Source of the DNA: JBEKCP01 sp050014815
Lineage (GTDB): Bacteria; Planctomycetota; Planctomycetia; Pirellulales; Thermoguttaceae
Direction: 5' to 3'
Length of the DNA: 16,718 nt
Assembly: GCA_050014815.1 (NCBI GenBank)
Contig: JBEKCP010000197.1
Span: forward strand, 1 to 16,718
Shown here: piece after piece, positions 7,642 through 14,296 of the stretch
Numbering within the stretch: the stretch's first letter is position 1
How the letters are laid out: every line of letters begins with the position of its first letter
Notes under the pieces: generated by a model
The model's database searches: none
The model's input: the letters and a program-made list of their open reading frames with translations, nothing else
What the model was told of the DNA's origin: nothing
Program-made: the position numbers and the translations under genes

Positions 7642-9632
7642 CTTTGCTTCGATGATCAATCGCAATTCGGCGCCTTCTTCAGGCAGCAGATTCTTGTTCA
7701 CTTCCAACGCGAGCAGGCTCCCCTCGCGCATCGTCAGGTTCCCCTGGCAGACCGTCTCATCCGTGACCGGGTAGATGGTGATCATGGTCCCGCTCAGGTC
7801 GGCGCCATAGACCGTATCCTCCTTCTCCGGATCGATCTGCCGGCCGACGGAGCCGGTGAAGCACCATTTCAGCGGAGGCAAGGGCTTGCCGGTCCGTTTG
7901 TCGATCATGGTCTTTTCGAGCGGCACCACGTCGGGCTTGCCGCCAATGCCCGGGAGCTCCAGGTAAAGTCTCAACTCGGGACCGGTGGCCGGCTCGTCGT
8001 CGCCGCGCGCGGGCTTGCCCGGCTTCAGGCCGAACGACTCCAACGCCCGATGGATCTCGCTCGGCTTGCACTCGAAGGTGACCACGGTTTCGTGGGCCTT
8101 CTGGCCGCGGGGCGTCGGATAGGTCGCCACGACTTCCAGCGGATAGACGGCGTTGAGCCAGGCCAGCTTGCGCGGGGCGACTTTGCAGGGAACGCTGATC
8201 CTGCGTCTTTCTTTCTCCACGATCACCGGCAGGGCGGCAGAGCCCGCGGCCGCTTTGTCGGAGAGGCACACGATCACCGAGGGATCGTCCGTGTCGGCGT
8301 CCAGGTTGCAGGTGGCAAGATAAATGTCGCCGCCATGCACCAGCGGCGAACCGAAGACCATGCCTTTGGCCTGCACCGACTGGTCGCCGGCCACGTCGAG
8401 AGTCCACTGCCTCTGGCCGTCGGCCAGGCGAATCGCGTGCAGCACGTTCTTCAGATCGGCCGCATAGACCGTGTCGGCGGCGACGGCCGGGCCGGCGAAG
8501 AACGGCCTGCCCGCCTCGTATTTCCACAAGAGCCTGCCGGTGCCGCAATGCCGGGCGACGACCTGGCCGCCGGTCGTGGTGAACACCGCCGCTTCGCCCT
8601 TGACGGCGACGGGCGAGAGCACGCCGCCGGGCGCGGCCTCGCGCCACCGGACTTTCCCGGTCGCCAGGTCCAGCGACACGACCTCGCCCTTGGCCCCACC
8701 GAGCAGTTTGCGGTCGAAGCGGATGCTGCTGCACCCCACCAGCACCGACCGGCCCGCCACGCTCGGCCCGGCCCAAGGGTTGATCTCCAGCGGCGTTTCC
8801 CAGACCAGGCTGCCGTCCGTGGTCTTCAGGCACACCAGGCACCGCTTGCCGATTTTCTCGTCGTCCAGGTAAGCGGAAGCGGCCAGCAGGTAGTCGCCCA
8901 CGACCAGCGGCGGCGCGTCAATGTGCCATTTCCCCTGGCCCTGTTGCCAGAGGAGCTTGGGGACCGGAATGGTCAGGGCGGCCTCGGTGGGCGGAATCGC
9001 CTTGGTGGCGTCCTGCTGTTTGTCCTGCTCGTACTTGTTGAGCAACTCGGTCCATCGCCGCTCGGTGTTGGCAAGCGCGGCATTCAGGTCCTGCTCCTTG
9101 TCTTTCACCAGCACGCGGTTCAGGTCCACGCAAAGCACGCCCGCGTCGCCGCCGCACACGTAGACGCGGCCCTGACCCAGAGTACCGGGTGCCCCGACGG
9201 TCGGGCCGGCCTCCAAATGGACGAGCTTGCCGGGCAAGGGGTATTGCCAGACGGGCAGGCCGTCCTCGGCACGCAGGCAGTACAACGTGGGAACGCGGCC
9301 CCCTTGGACCACAGGACTCGCTCCTGCGCCTCGGGCTCCGTGGACACGGCGTGGAACACCCCGGTGCCGAAGGCCCCCACGCCGGCCGCGAAGATGCTTT
9401 TCGGCCCGGGGACCAGCGCGGCCACGTAGTGCTCCTGGGCCTTGTAGACCCAAAGGACTTTGGGGGCCTTTGGCCCGGATATGCCGTCGATGTTGCCCGT
9501 CCGCTGCGGGTTGCCGCGCACCGTATTCCAGGTGTCGGCCCGGGCGACCGGGCAAGCGGCCGCAAGGGCCAGGAGCAGAAGGGCGCGGCCGATGTCCGGG
9601 CCGAGCGATGCCAGGGGTGTCTGCGGTCTCAT
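7639..9632 (-). CDS. Exported PQQ-type beta-propeller fused to a YdjY-like domain; reading frame broken by a one-base shift
   Basis: Restoring one G at the G5 run (9299-9303) gives a continuous 664-residue protein; as written the frame breaks after residue 111. Residues 1-32 are a signal peptide (GRALLLLALAAACPVARA). Residues about 35-460 are a PQQ-like propeller: DTWNTVRGNPQRTGN near the start, then repeated blades such as LKTTDGSLVWETPL, LDLATGKVRW, CGTGRLLWKYEAG and IRLADGQRQWTLD. A charged, possibly coiled segment interrupts it at about 175-210. Residues about 475-664 resemble the YdjY domain of the gene at 13235-14005: HETVVTFECKPSEIHRAL against YESVLTTDVRPSFIHAGL, and WCFTGSV against WVFAGSV. 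The ATG at 9632 is preferred for its signal peptide, although its ribosome binding site is weak; a TTG at 9650 is the alternative. The gene lies 79 bases after the TPR gene and 7 before the next. Propellers of this type may bind a quinone cofactor or only scaffold; no dehydrogenase active site is evident. Confidence 0.82.
9299..9303 (-). other. Frameshift site: five-base G run in the PQQ-YdjY gene
   Basis: Upstream of this run the protein reads GVFHAVSTEPEAQERVLWSK in one frame. Downstream, RVPTLYCLRAEDGLPVWQY continues in another. Six G instead of five would join them as SKGGRVPTLYC with no loss. The bases fit an indel in a homopolymer, from sequencing or real mutation. A programmed -1 shift would also restore the frame, but the site does not match the usual X XXY YYZ slippery pattern. 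Confidence 0.8.
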
Positions 9633-9711
9633 GGTCCGTTCGTTTCTCAATCTTCGATTTGCGATATCTGTTGCGGCCGAACGCGATCCAATCGGGTCCT
9701 ACGCGCGGAGT
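9633..9711 (-). other. Short intergenic spacer, TPR gene to PQQ gene
   Basis: These 79 bases separate the TPR stop from the PQQ-YdjY start and are less GC-rich than the flanks. They contain an imperfectly repeated run (GCAAATCGAAGATTG) near 9648-9664 but no clear terminator or promoter, so transcription probably reads through. Confidence 0.4.
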
Positions 9712-12700
9712 TCACTGCAAGGCGGCCAGCCGCTGTTTGGCGGCTTCGGCCCATGGACTGTCCGGATGTTCTTTGAGCACCTGCTGCCAAAGCCGGACCG
9801 CGTCGGCCGACTCGCCGCGCGAGGCGTGAAGCTCGGCCAGTTCCAACTTCGCCCGGGCAGCCAGCGGCGTGACGCCGGCCGCCGCAATCAAGGCGGCGTA
9901 GAGCTCGCGTGCCGTCTTCTCGCTGGGCTGCGCGGGCACGTCCCCGACGGGCGCCGGCGGCACGACGGTCTTCGCACCGGGGGCGCCGGACTTCTTTTTG
10001 GGGTCCGGCGCGATCCGCTCGACGGCCTGTTTGTGCAGCTTCTGCCGCGCGGTTTCAATCTCGGCTTCGGCCAGCGTGCCGTAACAGCACGCCGCTTCAT
10101 ACAGCGCTTGCAGATGGGCCTGGCTGCCGGCCGATTTCGCCAGTTCGGCCGCCTTGGCCTTCGCCGATTCGGCGATTGGCCGGATACTGTTCTGGCCGTC
10201 CTCCAGCGCCTTCGCCAGAGCGGCCCGCTGCTCCGATTTCACCTCGGGCTTGCCCAGGGCTTCGTGCGCCGCGACAACGGCCGCCGCCAATTGCTCGCGC
10301 CGGCACTGCTGGATTTCCCGCCGGGCCAGGGCGGCCTCGGGCCGTTTTTCGAATTGCCGCAGGAGGTTCTCCAACAGCGTCCTGGCCTCGGAGAACTTGC
10401 CCGACTCCCTCAGCGCCATCGCCTGCTCCAACTGCAGCGCCGCGATCCATTGGCTCTGGTCCGGCCTGGCGCCGCGGCCGGCCTCAAAATAGCTGCGGTA
10501 CTGCGCCAGGACCTTGGCAGCCTCGGGTGCGCTGCCTTGCGCGCGATTCAGCTCGGACCAGAAGATCATGGCAGCGGGGGCCACGGGCAGGCCCCGCCAC
10601 GGGTCGCTTTGGAACCGGGCGAGGTCGCCGGCCGCCGTCTCCGCCTCGCCCAGGAGGGCCAGGCATTTCGCACGCTCGAAAACGGCCGCCGCTTGCGCGG
10701 CCTCGCTGGTCTTCCCGCGGTCCTTGAGGGAACGGTCGTAGGCTTGCCGGGCCTGCACGAGCATTGCCTTCTGCTCCGCCGCATCGGCCAGCAGCGAAGC
10801 GATCCGCTGGTAGCAGTGGCCGGTCTTCATCAGGGCGTCGGCGGCCTCGGGTCCGTCGCCCTGCGCGGCCACGCAGCCTTCCAGCAGCTTGGCGGCCTGA
10901 TGAAGCCGGTCGATGAGGTCGGCCGCCGGGACCGCATCGCTGGGTTCCTGCGGCAACGTGCGGAGCCGGCAATCGGCCTCCAGGCATGAGGCCGCGAGCA
11001 ACTCTCCGGTCCGCTCCGCGGCCGGGATCTCGGCCAGCGCCGCCAGGGCTTCCGCATACTGGCCCATCTGGCACTGCACGCTCGCCAGCCCGAAGCGCGC
11101 AAGATTCGCCGTGGGCATGGCCGGATGATCTTTGAGCAGCCGCCGGTATCGCTTGACCGCTTCTTCGCTTAGTGCCCGAACGTCCTGCTTATTGCGCCCC
11201 TTGTCGGCGGGCGGGTCGAGCGCGATGAGCCGGGCGTTTTCCGCCTCGTAGAACAGTATGGTGGGCAGCCGCGTGCTGTTGGTGTACGCCCGCTCGAATT
11301 TCTGGCAGGCATCGTCCGACGCCTTGTATTGACCGGAGAGGTGCAATGCCGCGGCCAGGCGTGCCGAGGCTTCCTCGGCGCGTTCAGGACTGGCGCTGTC
11401 CGCCAGCACCTTCTGGCAGGTTGCCGCGGCATCTCGATAGGCCTTCGTGGCGTATTGGATCTCGGCCAGATCGAGGAGGATCTCGCCGCGGCGGCTCTTG
11501 GCCTCGCGGTCCTGCTTGCCCAGTTCTCCGGCGCGGTCCGCAGCGCGGCCGAGGAGGTCGGTGGCCGTGCGCGCCGCCTGGGCGTTGGAGGGGCTGGCGC
11601 TGGCCCACTCGGCGCGGGCCAGCCACCACAAGGCCCGATCGGCCAATTGCGGCCGCTTTTGCAGGTCCTCCAGCGACCTGCGCACTTCGGCGAATCTGCG
11701 CAGCTCGAGCAGACAGTAGGCCTGGCGCAACTCGGCCTCGTCTGCCAGCGCGCTATCTGGGTAGGTCTTCACGAATGCGGCCAGGGCCTCCCGGGCGTCC
11801 TGGGCACGGCCTTGCTCCAGAAGCAGCGCCGCGCCGTAGAAAGCGGAGCGGACTACGTTCTCGGCCGCCGGCGCGGCCACGATCGATTCCAGACGCGATT
11901 TCTCGTCCGGGCTCAACTTGTCGGCCTTGCGCAGGGCCTCGGCCGCCTCCTTCCGTTGCGCCGCGTCGTCGTCCCGCAGGGTCTTGTAATGCTCGGCCGC
12001 TTCGGCGCGCCGCCCCGCCAAGTGACACGCGCGCGCCAGCAGGTATCGGGCCTCAGGGCCGAACTCCTGGCGGAAGGGGGCCAGTTTGCCCAGCGAATTC
12101 GCGGCCGCTTGGTAGTCCTTGCGCGCCAGGTGCGCATAGCCGTGCTGGTACAAGACCGTCTCCGCAAGGGGACTTTTCTCCAGGGCCTTTTCTGCCAGCA
12201 TGCCCTTGCTTAGTTCGGCCGCTTCCTTGTATTTCTCCGAGTGCAGCAGCGCCGCGCACTGTTCGCAGCGGGCGCGAATGAGCCAGTCCGCGGCCGCCTG
12301 TTCGGTCCCCGCCTCGGCCGATGCTCTCTTGACGCGCGTCGCGAAGGCGTCGCCGGCGGCGGCCAGGTGCCGCGCCGCCTCCTCGAATTGCCGGGCGGCC
12401 GCCTGGCGCAGGTTGTTCGCATCCCGCGGCCTGGCCTCGGCCTGGCGCAGCGACTGTTCGCCCTGGGCGCGCTCCGCGCTGCCCAGGTAGAACAGCGCAA
12501 ACGGCCGCTCGGCAAAATCCTGCCGGCCAATCACCTGCTGCAAGGTGCTGATGGCCGTCGCATAGTCCTTCTTCGGCGACTCCATCAGAGTCACCGCCAG
12601 ACCATAATGGGCCGCAGGCGTCTCACGGTGCCCGGCGTACAGCTTCAGGAACTCGCGGAACCGATCGGCGGCGAACGAGTACTTGCCCTCGTTGTGGGCG

Positions 12701-12843
12701 CGGCGCGCGCTCTCGAGCAGGGCCATGGCGGCCGCGTCCGGCCCCAACTGTTGGCCCGGAGAAGGCGCCGCTAGCGTAGCCAGTACAGAGAACACGCCCG
12801 ACAGCAACAAGGCCCACGTGACGCCGACGCCGGTCGCTCTCAT
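9712..12843 (-). CDS. Very long exported TPR-repeat protein (1043 residues), paralogue of the 3723-7631 product
   Basis: Residues 1-26 are a signal peptide (core VTWALLLSGVFSVLATLAA). The rest is almost wholly helical repeats. The first TPR is near 37-75 (ALLESARRAHNEGKYSFAA) and the last ends the protein (SADAVRLWQQVLKEHPDSPW). From about residue 185 it aligns with the other TPR protein along most of its length, including RRGEILLDLAE, which is identical in both, and the motif KAYRDAAATCQKVL against KQYKDAAATYEKVV. It lacks the Pro-rich N-terminal linker of that paralogue, having extra TPRs there instead, and lacks its C-terminal block of about 215 residues. The frame is open back to 13146, but GGAGG at 12849-12853 and the signal peptide set the start at 12843. 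It is the first gene of the probable five-gene operon. A periplasmic protein-binding scaffold is inferred from the fold only. Confidence 0.9.
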   Translation of the reverse strand: MRATGVGVTWALLLSGVFSVLATLAAPSPGQQLGPDAAAMALLESARRAHNEGKYSFAADRFREFLKLYAGHRETPAAHYGLAVTLMESPKKDYATAISTLQQVIGRQDFAERPFALFYLGSAERAQGEQSLRQAEARPRDANNLRQAAARQFEEAARHLAAAGDAFATRVKRASAEAGTEQAAADWLIRARCEQCAALLHSEKYKEAAELSKGMLAEKALEKSPLAETVLYQHGYAHLARKDYQAAANSLGKLAPFRQEFGPEARYLLARACHLAGRRAEAAEHYKTLRDDDAAQRKEAAEALRKADKLSPDEKSRLESIVAAPAAENVVRSAFYGAALLLEQGRAQDAREALAAFVKTYPDSALADEAELRQAYCLLELRRFAEVRRSLEDLQKRPQLADRALWWLARAEWASASPSNAQAARTATDLLGRAADRAGELGKQDREAKSRRGEILLDLAEIQYATKAYRDAAATCQKVLADSASPERAEEASARLAAALHLSGQYKASDDACQKFERAYTNSTRLPTILFYEAENARLIALDPPADKGRNKQDVRALSEEAVKRYRRLLKDHPAMPTANLARFGLASVQCQMGQYAEALAALAEIPAAERTGELLAASCLEADCRLRTLPQEPSDAVPAADLIDRLHQAAKLLEGCVAAQGDGPEAADALMKTGHCYQRIASLLADAAEQKAMLVQARQAYDRSLKDRGKTSEAAQAAAVFERAKCLALLGEAETAAGDLARFQSDPWRGLPVAPAAMIFWSELNRAQGSAPEAAKVLAQYRSYFEAGRGARPDQSQWIAALQLEQAMALRESGKFSEARTLLENLLRQFEKRPEAALARREIQQCRREQLAAAVVAAHEALGKPEVKSEQRAALAKALEDGQNSIRPIAESAKAKAAELAKSAGSQAHLQALYEAACCYGTLAEAEIETARQKLHKQAVERIAPDPKKKSGAPGAKTVVPPAPVGDVPAQPSEKTARELYAALIAAAGVTPLAARAKLELAELHASRGESADAVRLWQQVLKEHPDSPWAEAAKQRLAALQ

Positions 12844-12848
12844 TCTTG

Positions 12849-12853
12849 CCTCC
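12849..12853 (-). promoter_or_regulatory. Ribosome binding site GGAGG that decides the start
   Basis: A perfect GGAGG lies 5 bases before the ATG at 12843, directly ahead of a signal peptide. It excludes the roughly 100 residues of upstream open frame, which look like leader sequence read as protein. Confidence 0.75.
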
Positions 12854-13072
12854 ACCTCGACGTATTTGCCCAGCTTGCAGAGTCCGGGGACTGGTCCCTT
12901 TTTCGGCCAATCGACGTGACTTCCAGGCGACACGTCGTCCGAAAACAGCGAATTCTCCCTTCGCCCCAGGTGTGAAAGCCACTCCGCGTCCGGGCGAGAA
13001 AACGCGGAATGTTGGCAGGGTAAAATGCCGCAGTCCCCTCCGCAACGCGGGTGGATGCCTGCGATCGTTCTT

Positions 13073-13101
13073 ATTGTAATTGTCCGCCACCACTTGTGCA
13101 A
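13073..13101 (-). promoter_or_regulatory. Candidate sigma-70 promoter for the TPR/PQQ/FG-GAP operon
   Basis: On the minus strand TTGCAC (13101-13096) is followed after 17 bases by TACAAT (13078-13073). The -10 box matches the consensus at 5 of 6 bases and the -35 box at 3 of 6; the spacing is ideal. Transcription would start near 13066, leaving about 220 bases of leader before the ATG at 12843. Confidence 0.45.
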
Positions 13102-13224
13102 CTTGCTCGACGAGTTGTTTCCCAAAGAACACGAAGCGAGGAACAAGTCGGGAATAGCGCCGCTCAGAGGCTGCCCGGAAAGGTCGAAACTGGCCCTCTA
13201 CCCCACTTGGGAGGGGAGCTGCTC

Positions 13225-13236
13225 GAACGGCCGTTC
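13225..13236. repeat. 12-base perfect palindrome at the end of the YdjY gene
   Basis: GAACGGCCGTTC is self-complementary and overlaps two bases of the stop codon. It has no loop and no following U run in either direction, so a terminator is doubtful. It could be chance or a binding site. Confidence 0.3.
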
Positions 13237-14005
13237 AGGGCTTCTTGACCTTCGGCACGAGGACGACCGTGACCGCCGTGCCTTTGGGCGGCAGTCGCTC
13301 GGTGAACGCCTCGAAAAGCCGGCCTTCCATCGTGGAGTCGCTGCGGATCGGCAGGTCGAGCGTCGCGGTCGGGACGTTCGCCACGGAGATGAAGTCGCCG
13401 CGGTCGGCCTCGTAAACCCGTTTGCCGCCGTCGGTCGTCGAGAAGACACTGCCGGCGAAGACCCAGTTGGCATCCAAAACCTTTTTCGTCTTCTCGTTTC
13501 GGATCCATTCTTGGGCGCGGGCGTGCCGGACTTTGCCTTCCTTGTCTTTCCAGCGAACCTCGATCTCCACCTCGCTTCCAGACGCGGGCTCGAACTTGGG
13601 GAGTCGCTGCACCGGCCGGCCCGGCAGCGCCCCCAGGGCGAGCAGGCCGGCGTGGATGAAGCTGGGCCTCACGTCCGTGGTCAGGACCGACTCGTACTCT
13701 CGGCCGCGCATCACAACGAAGAACTCCAGTTCGTAGCTTGCCCGGCACACCTCGGCCAGGAACACCACACGCTTCTGCTTGACATCGAGCCAGACGGGCT
13801 GCAGGGGGTGCAACCGCTTGAGCTCCACGGCGTTGTCCACCAGCGGCGGCCCCGGATCGGGCAACTTCGGCGAGGGCTCCTTGTCTGCGGTGGATGGGGC
13901 CGGCTCCTTCGGAGGCGCCGTCTTGCCCGGCTCTGCCGCCGACACGCCGTGGGACACGGCGAACACCAAGAGAATCGCTCCGACGCTGCATCTCGCTCGT
14001 GACAT
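13235..14005 (-). CDS. Exported YdjY-domain protein (256 residues)
   Basis: The N-terminus is a signal peptide (MSRARCSVGAILLVFAVSHG, cleavage near VSAAEP). A Pro/Lys-rich linker of about 30 residues follows, then a single domain from about 55 to 253. Its pattern is that of the YdjY domain common in planctomycete exported proteins: an opening VWLDVKQKRVVFLAEVCR, YESVLTTDVRPSFIHAGLLA, EVRWKDKEGKVRHARAQEWI, WVFAGSVF and DFISVANVPTATLDLPI. The name comes from E. coli YdjY, but I see no CxxC iron-sulfur cluster ligands here. Its biochemical role is not known to me. A divergent copy of the domain ends the PQQ gene in the same cluster. The start at 14005 is chosen for the signal peptide and for AAGGGG 8 bases upstream; the open frame extends to 14089. 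It is transcribed divergently from the GH127 gene and stands about 390 bases before the TPR operon. Confidence 0.85.
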   Translation of the reverse strand: MSRARCSVGAILLVFAVSHGVSAAEPGKTAPPKEPAPSTADKEPSPKLPDPGPPLVDNAVELKRLHPLQPVWLDVKQKRVVFLAEVCRASYELEFFVVMRGREYESVLTTDVRPSFIHAGLLALGALPGRPVQRLPKFEPASGSEVEIEVRWKDKEGKVRHARAQEWIRNEKTKKVLDANWVFAGSVFSTTDGGKRVYEADRGDFISVANVPTATLDLPIRSDSTMEGRLFEAFTERLPPKGTAVTVVLVPKVKKP

Positions 14006-14212
14006 GCTCGATGCCCCTTGATCTGCTATTCCCCATTTCGACCCTGCTCGGATACGTTCCAAGCAGCAACAGTTTCCCCATGTTATCAAGAAAGTACCCG
14101 ACCGTCCAGATGGCGCGCCAATGTCTCGCTCCGGAATGGAGTCCCTCAGGCGTTTGTGATGCTCCGCAACTCGCGGGCGGAGGTCAAGGAGTCAGTTCCA
14201 AAAATCGTTCCT

Positions 14213-14241
14213 TTGATGGGCGTCCCACCGGAGACTATAAT
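14213..14241 (+). promoter_or_regulatory. Sigma-70-type promoter of the GH127 gene
   Basis: TTGATG (14213-14218) and a perfect TATAAT (14236-14241) are separated by exactly 17 bases. Transcription would start near 14248, giving a leader of about 49 bases before the ATG at 14297. This also argues that the open frame reaching back to 14018 is not translated. Confidence 0.7.
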
Positions 14242-14284
14242 GGAGTTTGCTCCCCTGAAGAAGCAGCAACAACCAGTACACGTG

Positions 14285-14290
14285 AGAGGG
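14285..14290 (+). promoter_or_regulatory. Ribosome binding site AGAGGG that decides the GH127 start
   Basis: AGAGGG lies 6 bases before the ATG at 14297. That start begins with a signal peptide and lies downstream of the promoter, unlike the earlier in-frame starts. Confidence 0.65.
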
Positions 14291-14296
14291 TATCCC

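Larger units (their letters stand above)
12844..13234 (-). other. Intergenic region and long 5' leader of the TPR operon
   Basis: This stretch of 391 bases has no credible gene. Its part near 13060-13105 is AT-richer than the surroundings and holds the candidate promoter described separately. Between that promoter and the TPR start lie about 220 bases of leader, including a small hairpin (GGGA/TCCC, about 12888-12898). I do not recognise a riboswitch in it. Confidence 0.5.
14006..14296. other. Divergent intergenic region
   Basis: These 291 bases separate the YdjY gene (minus) from the GH127 gene (plus) and are clearly AT-richer than the operon. The plus-strand promoter is listed separately. 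I found no convincing promoter for the minus-strand YdjY gene and no gene of its own here. Confidence 0.5.

Noticed and set aside
7639..9632. PQQ-dependent alcohol dehydrogenase
   Set aside because: Only the propeller repeats are present. The protein is short, lacks recognisable cofactor-site and cytochrome motifs, and ends in a YdjY-like domain.
12886..12905. Hairpin with a T5 tail on the plus strand, terminator-like
   Set aside because: The stem is only 4 to 5 bases and no plus-strand gene ends there. It lies in the leader of a minus-strand gene, where the U run would be on the wrong side.
12844..13146. N-terminal extension of about 100 residues on the TPR protein
   Set aside because: The GGAGG and signal peptide at 12843 fit much better, and the extension crosses the candidate promoter region.
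13225..13236. Rho-independent terminator for the YdjY gene
   Set aside because: The palindrome overlaps the stop codon, has no loop and no U run.
14018..14296. N-terminal extension of 93 residues on the GH127 enzyme
   Set aside because: It contains the TTGATG-17-TATAAT promoter, and the signal peptide begins at 14297.
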